Positions 8,003-15,186 of a stretch of 35,684 nucleotides of DNA are shown here, in pieces. The notes beneath the pieces were generated by a model. That model was not told where the DNA came from, did no database searches, and worked only from the letters and a program-made list of their open reading frames with translations. The translations under genes were made by a program, and so were the position numbers. This DNA is from JASLCR01 sp036405515 (GTDB lineage: Bacteria; Patescibacteriota; Saccharimonadia; Saccharimonadales; Saccharimonadaceae). Position 1 is the stretch's first letter. The number at the start of each line of letters is the position of its first letter. The DNA is taken from contig DASWXM010000029.1 of NCBI GenBank assembly GCA_036405515.1, positions 1 to 35,684 on the forward strand. The letters run 5' to 3'.

Positions 8003-8944
8003 ATGATGAAACACATGTCTTATTCAGGTATGAGATACACTCTCCTAGGAATCATAGGCATATTGCTGCTTGCACTCTTTGTTACGGTTTCATCGACATT
8101 TGCTATCAATGCATTGCCAACACCTGATCCAAAGCCTGGATCATACGGCCTTGAGGCAGTAAAGATGAAAGCTCCACCGAAACGAGGGGCGACTATCACA
8201 GTTCCTGGTAATGGTGCGTCATTTGGAAAAACGCCTACTACGGTGAGCGGTATTTGCCCGACTAGTCTCCTTGTGCAGGTGTACAACAATGGTGTCATGG
8301 CCGGTGCCGTGATGTGTCGAGGGGGTAGTTTCAGCTTGCAGGTGAGTCTTTTCCCGGGACGAAATGAACTGAGCGCGCTTGTATTTGATGAGCTTGGTCA
8401 GGAAGGGCCAAAGTCAAATACAGTGAGAGTCACCTATCGAGATGCCGACTTCATCTCGTTTGGCGAAGTAATGACACTGACTAGCTCGTATGGTCGCCGA
8501 TCAGCACCGGCAGGAGATAGGTTGACATGGCCATTGCAGCTTTCGGGCGGTACGGGGCCATATGCATTTAGTATCGACTGGGGTGATGGCAGTGAGCCAG
8601 AGCTCAAGAGCCAAGCGCTTGCTGGTGTGATCAACATCAATCATGTGTACAAGAAGGCCGGTATCTACATCATCAATGTGCGAGTCACTGACTCCAAGGG
8701 TGTGAGCGCATTTATCCAGCTAATTGCCGTAGCGAATGGCAAAGTTGATGGCGATACAGGCTCGCAGAAACCTGCAGAGGAAAAAACTGCGACCGCAAAA
8801 CCGGAAATTCTCTGGATACCGACAATCATACTGTTTATTTTGCTGCTTCCAACCTACTGGCTTGGTCGTCGAAGTATGTTGATTTCAATCCGCAACAAAA
8901 TGCTCAAAGAGCGTGATAGCTACCAGCAGAATAATAAGCAATAG
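8003..8944 (+). CDS. membrane-anchored PKD-domain surface protein
   Basis: The ATG at 8003 (MMKHMSYSGMRY) is chosen because a -10 box lies 10 nt upstream; a TTG farther upstream lies ahead of that promoter. The 313-residue protein has an N-terminal signal or anchor helix (TLLGIIGILLLALFVTV), a Pro/Gly-rich linker, an Ig-like domain (about 70-140) with two cysteines, and a PKD domain (about 160-240) recognised by IDWGDGSEPE and HVYKKAGIYIINVRVTDS. A C-terminal helix (ILWIPTIILFILLLPTYWLG) and a short basic cytoplasmic tail follow. PKD domains usually mediate surface protein-protein or carbohydrate contacts. The domain order and C-terminal anchor resemble the flanking DUF916-like proteins, suggesting a third anchor component. 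Confidence 0.85.
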   Translation: MMKHMSYSGMRYTLLGIIGILLLALFVTVSSTFAINALPTPDPKPGSYGLEAVKMKAPPKRGATITVPGNGASFGKTPTTVSGICPTSLLVQVYNNGVMAGAVMCRGGSFSLQVSLFPGRNELSALVFDELGQEGPKSNTVRVTYRDADFISFGEVMTLTSSYGRRSAPAGDRLTWPLQLSGGTGPYAFSIDWGDGSEPELKSQALAGVININHVYKKAGIYIINVRVTDSKGVSAFIQLIAVANGKVDGDTGSQKPAEEKTATAKPEILWIPTIILFILLLPTYWLGRRSMLISIRNKMLKERDSYQQNNKQ

Positions 8945-8957
8945 TACTCTGTGGAAA

Positions 8958-8972
8958 ACTATTTAAAATAGT
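8958..8972. promoter_or_regulatory. AT-rich palindrome, possible operator
   Basis: ACTATTT-A-AAATAGT is a perfect 7-bp-arm palindrome ending 2 nt before the TTGACA of the next promoter. There is no T-run, and it follows the previous stop closely, so an operator is more likely than a terminator. Confidence 0.4.
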
Positions 8973-8974
8973 AG

Positions 8975-9005
8975 TTGACAAGCATTAGCGTTGCTGTGAT
9001 ATAAT
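8975..9005 (+). promoter_or_regulatory. promoter of the 9070 secreted protein gene
   Basis: TTGACA (8975-8980), 19-nt spacer, TATAAT (9000-9005) with an extended TGA before it. Initiation is expected near 9012, giving a leader of about 58 nt with AGAAGGAG at 9053-9060. Confidence 0.7.
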
Positions 9006-9069
9006 CAACGTGTCAACGGACAAAATAAATACAATCTTTAAAAAGAGGTATGAGAAGGAGAAAAAGGGA

Positions 9070-10173
9070 ATGGGATCCTTTAAATTAGCATTTCAACGGC
9101 AGTATCGCTATGTTATAGCGGCAGCTGCACTGCTTTTGGTGGTAGTAATGCCGGCAATTGTATCAGCGGAGCAAGTAACAGATCGCTCGGTCGAACTGAG
9201 CAATTCATCAAAAACAATGACTGGGGTAACTTACATCACTCAGTTTACGACAATCGGGTCTGCGACAGGATTCGTGATTGATTTTTGTAGCAATTCACCG
9301 CTGATTGGGCAGACGTGTACGCCGCCTCCTGGCTTGAGCGTGAGTGCTGCAACAAGTAGCGACTCTACAAAAGATGTTACGGAAACGACAGCGAATAAAT
9401 TCGTCGGCACTAAGACAATGACAACTCCAGGTGCTCAGACAATCACGCTTGCGGGCGTGACAAATCCGACCAATGCCGGAACAATTTACGCACGTATCCT
9501 TACCTTTAATAATGGGGATGAGCAGGATTACGACTCGGGAACCCCTGGTGCGTATGTTGATAGCGGTAGTGTTGCGCTCTCAATCACCGATACGGTTGGC
9601 GTTTCCGGTGCTGTGCTTGAGACGATGACCTTTTGTGTTGCTGGTGCTGCAATTTCAGCAGATTGCGGTGATGCAGCGTCTAACCCACCAGTTTTGGCAC
9701 TTGGTGAAGGCAACCCTAAAGCTTTGAGCACAAGTGCTGTTAGCTCTGGCAACATCTACGCACAAATCTCTACCAATGCAGCCAAGGGAGCTGTCGTTCG
9801 ATTAAAGAGTGATGCAACTGGTTGTGGTGGGCTGCTACTGACTGGCGGCACAGGATGTCATATTGCACCACAGAATGATGAAGGGCAAGTGGCAGACTTT
9901 GCTGCAAATAATGCTCTGTTTGGCCTAAAGGCTAGTGGTGCAGGTAACTTCGTAGCAGCTGGCGACTATAATAACACTCGTTACTTCATCAACTACGTAA
10001 ATGGTGATGCTACGGGCGTGACAAGTGTCTACGGAGACCCTGTGCTTAATACAAGCGGTGGGCCGATTAACAACGCTAACGCGACACTAACCTTCGGCGC
10101 TGGTATTACCAACACTACTCCGGCTGGTCTCTATGCGACTGATCTAAGTCTTATTGCAACTGGTACTTTCTAG
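9070..10173 (+). CDS. secreted WxL-like surface protein with two Cys loops
   Basis: The start at 9070 is chosen because AGAAGGAG (9053-9060) lies 9 nt upstream and because MGSFKLAFQRQYRYV begins a normal signal peptide; an in-frame GTG at 9010 lies at the transcription start. The 367-residue protein is cleaved near IVSA|EQV (about residue 33). The mature protein begins TDRSVELSNSS, then the first Cys pair C73/C83 (FCSNSPLIGQTCTPPPGL). The second domain opens VLETMTFCVAG with pair C189/C199, and the protein ends TTPAGLY plus 12 residues finishing in Phe. No C-terminal anchor is present. It is closest in layout to 5748 and 2749, hence a paralogue. Strong promoter, strong Shine-Dalgarno and terminator suggest high expression. 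Confidence 0.87.
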   Translation: MGSFKLAFQRQYRYVIAAAALLLVVVMPAIVSAEQVTDRSVELSNSSKTMTGVTYITQFTTIGSATGFVIDFCSNSPLIGQTCTPPPGLSVSAATSSDSTKDVTETTANKFVGTKTMTTPGAQTITLAGVTNPTNAGTIYARILTFNNGDEQDYDSGTPGAYVDSGSVALSITDTVGVSGAVLETMTFCVAGAAISADCGDAASNPPVLALGEGNPKALSTSAVSSGNIYAQISTNAAKGAVVRLKSDATGCGGLLLTGGTGCHIAPQNDEGQVADFAANNALFGLKASGAGNFVAAGDYNNTRYFINYVNGDATGVTSVYGDPVLNTSGGPINNANATLTFGAGITNTTPAGLYATDLSLIATGTF

Positions 10174-10204
10174 TTTTACTAAAAACATACCTCTGCTTCG
10201 CAGT

Positions 10205-10236
10205 AAAACACTCCTCAACATGTGAGGAGTGTTTTT
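10205..10236 (+). terminator. Rho-independent terminator
   Basis: A perfect 13-bp stem (10205-10217 with 10223-10235), 5-nt loop, the 3' arm ending in a T5 run. It separates the secreted protein gene from the following DUF916-like gene. Confidence 0.93.
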
Positions 10237-10251
10237 ATAGCGTAAGCTGAT

Positions 10252-10279
10252 TTGCAAACATAAGCACATCTGTTATATT
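10252..10279 (+). promoter_or_regulatory. promoter of the second DUF916-like gene
   Basis: TTGCAA (10252-10257), 16-nt spacer, TATATT (10274-10279) with an extended TGT. Initiation near 10286 gives a leader of about 23 nt containing AAGGAG (10297-10302), 6 nt before the GTG at 10309. Confidence 0.55.
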
Positions 10280-10308
10280 TAGAATAACTACATAAAAAGG
10301 AGACGTGT

Positions 10309-11307
10309 GTGTTGGTAAAGCGATGGTTCGGGCAGGCTGCTCGAGTAGGTATGATTATGGCGTTAATGATGGTTGCAGCTGCTGTATTGCATATGCCAAC
10401 TGCCTCAGCAAAGACAGCAAACACGATTAAAGTGTCTCCGGTGCGTACCGATCTTCAGATTGCACCAGGAAAGAGTCAGACAATTCAGATGACAGTGACA
10501 AATCTCACAAACTCTCCAATCACGATCCATCCAGCTCAAAATGACTTTGTTGCTGGCGATGAAGCTGGTGGTCCAGCGCTTATTCTTGATGAGAACAAAG
10601 AGGCGCCAACCCATAGTCTCAAGCGCTTTATGGAGCCTTTGAAGGATGTGACAATCCCGGCGAAGCAGGCGAAGAATATCAAAGTGCGCATTAACGTACC
10701 AGCAAATGCACAAGCAGGTGGTTATTTTGGTGCGATTCGCTTTGCGCCATCAAATCCTGATGAAGGCGGGCAGGTAAATCTGGCGCCAAGTGTCGCATCA
10801 CTTATCCTTTTGACGGTGCCTGGTGACTTGGTAGAGAATCTTGAGATGACTGACTTCGACGTCCAGCAAGACGGTCGCTCTAATAGTCTATTTGTCACTC
10901 CAAAGGACCTGCAAGCATCGGTGCGCTTTAAGAGCCTCGGTAACGTACAAGTTGGACCGTTTGGCAAAGTGTCGGTTAAGCAAGGTGACAGGGTAGTATA
11001 TGAATCTGACTTTAATATCCGCACACCACGTGATATGGTGCTTCCTGACAGCGCCCGCCGTTGGTCGGTACCGCTGAAAGATATCGGTGAGTTCGGACGC
11101 TATACAGTACATGCAACCTTCACCTATGGTAAAGAAAACAAAACAATTGAGATAGAAAAGTCATTTTGGGTGATCCCGCAGTACGTCTTTATCATCGCTA
11201 TCGTGTTAGCTGCTGCATTGATCGCTGCGATCGTCTTTGGTGTATTCTACTTCCGCAAGCGTCGTGCTCGTCGATCACGCAAATACGGTACTCATCACCG
11301 TAGGTAA
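10309..11307 (+). CDS. DUF916-like membrane-anchored surface protein (second copy)
   Basis: The GTG start at 10309 has AAGGAG 6 nt upstream. The 332-residue protein has a signal peptide (cleavage near ASA|KTAN), an N-terminal Ig-like domain with LQIAPGKSQTIQMTVTNLTN, a DVTIPAKQAKNIKVRINVP strand and AQAGGYFGAIRF, then a second beta domain. Both the order and the wording parallel the 6877 protein and fit the DUF916/WxL-partner family. A C-terminal helix (VFIIAIVLAAALIAAIVFGV) ends in a strikingly basic cytoplasmic tail, RKRRARRSRKYGTHHRR. The corA-like gene starts 2 nt after the stop, so the two are co-transcribed. It probably anchors soluble surface proteins; the basic tail may contact lipid head groups, nucleic acid or a cytoplasmic partner. 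Confidence 0.84.
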   Translation: MLVKRWFGQAARVGMIMALMMVAAAVLHMPTASAKTANTIKVSPVRTDLQIAPGKSQTIQMTVTNLTNSPITIHPAQNDFVAGDEAGGPALILDENKEAPTHSLKRFMEPLKDVTIPAKQAKNIKVRINVPANAQAGGYFGAIRFAPSNPDEGGQVNLAPSVASLILLTVPGDLVENLEMTDFDVQQDGRSNSLFVTPKDLQASVRFKSLGNVQVGPFGKVSVKQGDRVVYESDFNIRTPRDMVLPDSARRWSVPLKDIGEFGRYTVHATFTYGKENKTIEIEKSFWVIPQYVFIIAIVLAAALIAAIVFGVFYFRKRRARRSRKYGTHHRR

Positions 11308-11309
11308 TC

Positions 11310-12221
11310 ATGCTACAGTATCTTACTTCGAGTGAAGACAATACTATTATTGATGCCGGCCAATTGACACAGTCGGGTTGGGTGCGCTCTGAGCGACCAA
11401 CTGACGACGAAAAAGCAATATTGATTGAGCTTGGTATCGACTCGGATATCTTGGCCGACGCACTCGACCCACATGAGGTACCGCGTGTCGAGCTAGAAGA
11501 TGGCTGGACGTACTTTATCACGCGTCTTCCTGATACTGATGATGAATTCAATGATTTCACAACACCAATTCTCTTTGCACTTGGGAAAGATGCAACTGTC
11601 ACAGTAAGTCGTGACAGTCTCGGTCGTCTGTGGCAGCCATTTATCGATAAAACAACGATTGATACTAAACAGCAAACGACGCTGCTCATGCTGATGATTG
11701 ATTCTATCATCGTGCAGTATCAGCGTCGTGTGGCGACGATTAATCGACAAATGCGGGCCGCAACCAGTGACGTGAGTAATCTTGGCGCAAAAGATATCGC
11801 GACATTGTCGGAATATGAGCGAAAGCTCAATGATTATCTCGATGCGATCATCCCTACCAACACTGCAGTCGAAAAGTTGCTGAGTGGCAAACTGCTTCGA
11901 CTGCGTGAAGATGATAAAGATATGGTGGAAGATCTTTCGATCGATCTTGAGCAATTGATTGCACGGTGTAAATCGTTGCTTCGTACGATCACGAATGTCC
12001 GCGATAGTTATCGTGCGGTGATGGATACGAAGTTGAACGAAACGATTCGATTACTCACAGTGATCACGCTGGCGCTGACAATCCCCACGATGCTTGCCGG
12101 ATTATTCGGCATGAATGTACCGGTGCCGTTTAGCGAAAGTGGTGAGGCTTTCTGGGGGATTGTCGCGATAAGCGTGCTTTGCGCGTTAGTCTTTAGCTTT
12201 TATTTCCTTCGAAAAAGGTGA
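11310..12221 (+). CDS. corA: CorA-family divalent cation channel
   Basis: The 303-residue protein has the CorA layout: a soluble N-terminal alpha/beta part, a long helical stalk (about 115-245), and two C-terminal membrane helices. The signature Gly-Met-Asn at residues 267-269 (LFGMNVPVPF) ends the first helix and forms the pore mouth in the family. The short C-terminus is basic (LRKR). CorA proteins are pentameric Mg2+ (or Co2+/Ni2+) channels in the cytoplasmic membrane. The ATG lies 2 nt after the stop of the DUF916-like gene, so the two share a transcript. It ends 5 nt before the stop of the convergent LysM gene. A second, divergent copy is at 16724. Confidence 0.93.
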   Translation: MLQYLTSSEDNTIIDAGQLTQSGWVRSERPTDDEKAILIELGIDSDILADALDPHEVPRVELEDGWTYFITRLPDTDDEFNDFTTPILFALGKDATVTVSRDSLGRLWQPFIDKTTIDTKQQTTLLMLMIDSIIVQYQRRVATINRQMRAATSDVSNLGAKDIATLSEYERKLNDYLDAIIPTNTAVEKLLSGKLLRLREDDKDMVEDLSIDLEQLIARCKSLLRTITNVRDSYRAVMDTKLNETIRLLTVITLALTIPTMLAGLFGMNVPVPFSESGEAFWGIVAISVLCALVFSFYFLRKR

Positions 12222-12226
12222 GAGAA

Positions 12227-12895
12227 CTAATAGATAAAGCTGCCAAATGTGCCAGGGCTAACGGTACGTTCGTTGTAGTTGCCGGCCTGGTAGTTCCAAC
12301 CCATCTCGGATACAACGTAGGTGCCATCTTTGTTTACACTTTCAACGTAGGCAACATGGCCGTCAGTCACGGCTACTGCGCCAACGCGTGGTGTTGAGCC
12401 GGTACTCTTGCCTTCCGCCTGTGCAGCGCTGATCCAGTTGTAACCAGCATTACCGTAGATACGTACATCTGGGCGCTTGCTGTGTACATAGTCTGTGCAC
12501 CACATACCATTTCCGACATAGTAACTACTCGAATTTACAGGTGCCGTAGTGTATTGTCGAGTTGTATATATTGCTGCAGGTGCGCTCGCTTGTGCTTGGT
12601 AGCTCGCGAAGCGGTTCTTTAGCTTTTCTTTCTTGGCTGGGATACGGACTTTATCTCCGATATCAATCATGTCTGGATTGATAATACTCTTATTGGCATT
12701 AAAAAGCCGTGTATAAGTAGTCTTGTATTTTTTGGCAATTGACGTCAGTGTGTCGCCTGCTTTGACGGTGACTACAACCGTTTTCTTCTCTTTAGTTTTA
12801 CTCGTTGCCTCTGTTTTGGCTGAGGCCGAGTCGGCTCCGAAGAGCACAAGTGTACTCATGGCGCCGAGCGCCACCAGTAGTGATAGACGTTTCAT
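12227..12895 (-). CDS. secreted LysM-CHAP peptidoglycan hydrolase
   Basis: The 222-residue protein has a signal peptide (1-26, cleavage near SASA|KTE), a LysM domain at about 40-86 (VKAGDTLTSIAKKY ... GDKVRIPA) that binds peptidoglycan glycans, a Ser/Thr/Tyr-rich linker, and a CHAP domain at about 125-222. Cys133 (NGMWCTDYV) and His180 (TDGHVAYVESV) are the expected catalytic pair for cleaving cell-wall peptide bonds (amidase or endopeptidase). The start at 12895 is chosen over a longer frame because AAGGAGGA (minus strand, 12898-12905) lies just upstream and the signal peptide begins there. It could act in own-wall remodelling, in division, or on a host wall. Confidence 0.92.
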   Translation of the reverse strand: MKRLSLLVALGAMSTLVLFGADSASAKTEATSKTKEKKTVVVTVKAGDTLTSIAKKYKTTYTRLFNANKSIINPDMIDIGDKVRIPAKKEKLKNRFASYQAQASAPAAIYTTRQYTTAPVNSSSYYVGNGMWCTDYVHSKRPDVRIYGNAGYNWISAAQAEGKSTGSTPRVGAVAVTDGHVAYVESVNKDGTYVVSEMGWNYQAGNYNERTVSPGTFGSFIY

Positions 12896-12933
12896 ATTCC
12901 TCCTTATATTCCGCCTTCGCAGCGTCGTCTGAT

Positions 12934-12975
12934 ATTGTACGAAAGCGTTTGTGAGTTTTACACACATTCGATGTG
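12934..12975 (-). promoter_or_regulatory. promoter region of the LysM-CHAP gene with inverted repeat
   Basis: Minus-strand TACAAT (12934-12939) would start a leader of about 32 nt containing the AAGGAGGA site. An inverted repeat CACAT-TCG-ATGTG (12963-12975) lies just upstream of the weak -35 position and may be a regulator site. Confidence 0.4.
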
Positions 12976-13131
12976 CAAAAAACACAAAGACAATCCTATC
13001 GATTGTGGGTAGACCAGTCAATCATATTGTCAGGATAATGCAAGTTTACTGAGGTAGATATATGTTTTAGAATTAACAACAAATTGAAAATAGTGGCATA
13101 ATGCTCATGCGAGACACTAGACAAAACATAC

Positions 13132-13161
13132 TTGACATACTTTTCATACTTCATCTATAAT
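13132..13161 (+). promoter_or_regulatory. consensus promoter of the AbrB-MFS operon, leaderless
   Basis: TTGACA (13132-13137), 18-nt spacer, TATAAT (13156-13161), both perfect hexamers. The ATG at 13169 is only 7 nt beyond the -10, so transcription should start at or next to the start codon. The gap 12940-13131 upstream holds no gene. Confidence 0.85.
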
Positions 13162-13168
13162 ATATAGT

Positions 13169-13414
13169 ATGCATCACAAACTTCATGGCAAAAAACTTTA
13201 TGGGACTGCGACCGTTGGTACAAAAGGCCAAATCGTTATTCCTGCCGATGCCAGAGAAGAATTGGGTATCGCACCGGGCGATAAGTTGTATATTGCTGGA
13301 TCTCCTGAGAAGAAAGTATTTTTCTGCCTCAAAGAAGAGCAGCTGCGTATGCTTATCGAACAACTGACAAATGATGTCGAAGCCGCGAGCGAACTTATTA
13401 ATAACAGTAAATAA
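13169..13414 (+). CDS. AbrB/SpoVT/MazE-type DNA-binding regulator
   Basis: The 81-residue protein carries a swapped-hairpin AbrB domain in its first 50 residues: GTATVGTKGQIVIPADAREELGIAPGDKL is the typical beta-hairpin plus PxxxREXLGIxPGD signature. A helical tail of about 30 residues follows, perhaps for oligomerisation. Such proteins are dimeric transcription factors or antitoxins. No toxin gene is adjacent. Instead an MFS exporter starts 11 nt after the stop, so a role as autoregulator of the exporter operon is likely (inference). The mRNA appears to start at the ATG itself. Confidence 0.9.
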   Translation: MHHKLHGKKLYGTATVGTKGQIVIPADAREELGIAPGDKLYIAGSPEKKVFFCLKEEQLRMLIEQLTNDVEAASELINNSK

Positions 13415-13425
13415 AGGAACATATA

Positions 13426-15120
13426 ATGCATCACCATCTTAGCCTCCGTGGCAAGTTAGTTATTATGCTGTCAGTCATGGCCAGCCTGTTTTTGGTTGCG
13501 CTTGATCAAACGATTATCTCGACAGCGCTTGGAAAGATCGTTGAAGATTTTCACGCCTTCGATTCACTCAGCTGGATTGTCACTGCATATCTTCTTACAA
13601 CAACCGTGACTGTCCCAATTGCCGGTAAGCTTTCTGACCTATTTGGCCGCCGGACATTACTCCTCATAGGTGTGAGCATATTTGCACTTGGATCACTGGC
13701 GAGCGGTATGGCAGGTGATGCGACTGGCCTGATCTTTGCCCGTGCCTTCCAGGGTATTGGTGGTGGTATTATTACAGCCAATGCCTTTACGATTATTGGT
13801 GACCTTTTCGCCGCTCGTGAAAGAGGTCGATGGCAAGGCCTTTTCGGTGCGGTATTTGGTCTAAGTTCGGTAATTGGTCCGCTGCTCGGTGGCTGGCTAA
13901 CTGATGGCCACGGAATTTTTGGTATTACTACTGACTGGCGTTGGACATTCTATATTAATGTGCCGATTGCAATCGTTGCCTTTATCTTGATTGCTATTTA
14001 CTGTCCACCACTTCGTCACGATAAAAAACCACGTGTTGACTACTCTGGTGCTGCACTGCTGACTGTTGCACTCGCAACATTGGTTCTTGCTGTTGATAAC
14101 ACTGAAATGATTTTCAAAGACTTTCTTGATGCAACCGGTATGTCACTTGGCGTATTGCGTGTAATTATGTTTGCTATCGTTGCACTTGCGACCGCAGGAT
14201 TCCTATGGGTAGAGCGACGTGCTCAAGAGCCGATTTTGCCGCTTACTTTCTTTAAGAACCGTAACTTCGTGCTAATCATGGGTATCGCGACACTGTTCGG
14301 CTCGGCGTTTATGGGTGCAATCCTGTACCTTACTCAGTTTAATCAGCAGGTATTTGGCGCAACACCGACAGAATCCGGCTTGATGCTTCTGCCAATGATC
14401 GTAGGTCTAATGGCAAGCTCGATTACGTCAGGCCGTATTATTTCAAAAACAGGTCGGTACAAGATATTTATGCAGGTCGGCATCGTAGTGGCAACAATTA
14501 TGATTGGTCTGCTTACTACACTTACTCCTGAGAGTGAGTATATATATGAGGCGGTAATCATGCTTATCCTCGGCCTTGGTCTTGGTGTAGTGATGCCGGT
14601 TATGAACCTTGCAGTGCAAAATGAGTTTAAGCAACATGATATTGGTGTCGCAACAAGCTCAAGCCAGCTCTTTAGAAGCCTTGGCTCAACGATCGGTATT
14701 GCAGTCTTTGGCGCGCTTCTTACGACAGGAATTACGTCACATATTGGTACAAACATGACTGAGAGTGACCCATATGTTAAGACCCTTGCAAGTAGCCCTG
14801 CTGCAAAGCAGATTGGTGATCTGAATGATTCAAATACGCTGCTTAATCTTAATATGCCTGACACAAAGCAAAAGATCACTGATGAATTTAAAAAAGGTAC
14901 GAGCAGTCTCCCGGCTCCGGTGAAAGAGCAAGCTGAGAAAACGTTCACTAACAACCAGAATGAATTTGCGAGCAAGGTGACTCACGCATTTAGTAGTAGC
15001 CTTCAACGTATTTTCCAGACATCAACGATACTAATGCTTGGTGCGGCAATCCTCGTCTTTAGTTTGAAAGAAAAGCCGCTTCGCGCTGCCTCATCAGATA
15101 CCGCACCTGGTCTGGAATAA
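13426..15120 (+). CDS. MFS multidrug exporter, DHA2 (EmrB/QacA) family
   Basis: The 564-residue protein has about 14 membrane helices. Family motifs are visible: LDQTIISTALGKIVEDF (motif D1 of DHA2 proteins), GKLSDLFGRRTLLLIG (motif A after helix 2) and GLSSVIGPLLGG (antiporter motif C). A soluble loop of about 85 residues (roughly 440-525) precedes the last helix. Such proteins export drugs or lipophilic compounds in exchange for protons. The ATG has AAAGGA (13413-13418) 7 nt upstream, overlapping the stop of the abrB-type gene, which argues for coupled expression. The substrate cannot be read from sequence. Confidence 0.93.
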   Translation: MHHHLSLRGKLVIMLSVMASLFLVALDQTIISTALGKIVEDFHAFDSLSWIVTAYLLTTTVTVPIAGKLSDLFGRRTLLLIGVSIFALGSLASGMAGDATGLIFARAFQGIGGGIITANAFTIIGDLFAARERGRWQGLFGAVFGLSSVIGPLLGGWLTDGHGIFGITTDWRWTFYINVPIAIVAFILIAIYCPPLRHDKKPRVDYSGAALLTVALATLVLAVDNTEMIFKDFLDATGMSLGVLRVIMFAIVALATAGFLWVERRAQEPILPLTFFKNRNFVLIMGIATLFGSAFMGAILYLTQFNQQVFGATPTESGLMLLPMIVGLMASSITSGRIISKTGRYKIFMQVGIVVATIMIGLLTTLTPESEYIYEAVIMLILGLGLGVVMPVMNLAVQNEFKQHDIGVATSSSQLFRSLGSTIGIAVFGALLTTGITSHIGTNMTESDPYVKTLASSPAAKQIGDLNDSNTLLNLNMPDTKQKITDEFKKGTSSLPAPVKEQAEKTFTNNQNEFASKVTHAFSSSLQRIFQTSTILMLGAAILVFSLKEKPLRAASSDTAPGLE

Positions 15121-15135
15121 AATCCGCATTGTTTC

Positions 15136-15170
15136 TCTCAGATAAATACTGAAATAACCGGTATCTGAGA
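15136..15170. promoter_or_regulatory. inverted repeat before the signal peptidase gene
   Basis: TCTCAGATA (15136-15144) and TATCTGAGA (15162-15170) are perfect 9-bp arms with a 17-nt loop. The right arm abuts the TACAAT box at 15171, and no T-run follows. It could be an operator covering the promoter, or a terminator for the exporter. Confidence 0.4.
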
Positions 15171-15176
15171 TACAAT
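15171..15176 (+). promoter_or_regulatory. -10 box of the signal peptidase gene
   Basis: TACAAT, 10 nt before the ATG at 15187, with no Shine-Dalgarno sequence, consistent with a leader of 0-4 nt. Confidence 0.6.
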
Positions 15177-15186
15177 AAAGCTAGAT

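Noticed and set aside
11198..11710. Minus-strand open frame of 170 codons
   Set aside because: Antisense to the DUF916-like and corA genes, both strongly supported by motifs; Ser/Arg-rich shadow composition.
12896..13021. N-terminal extension of the LysM-CHAP protein
   Set aside because: The extension would precede a normal signal peptide and run through a -10 box; AAGGAGGA just before the ATG at 12895 fixes the start.
14343..14975. Long open frame (210 codons) on the minus strand
   Set aside because: Lies entirely inside the MFS exporter gene, has no promoter or ribosome binding site, and its product is not protein-like; it mirrors the codon structure of the real gene.
13169..15120. Toxin-antitoxin interpretation of the AbrB/MazE-type gene
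   Set aside because: The partner gene 11 nt downstream is a clear MFS exporter, and no toxin-sized gene is adjacent.
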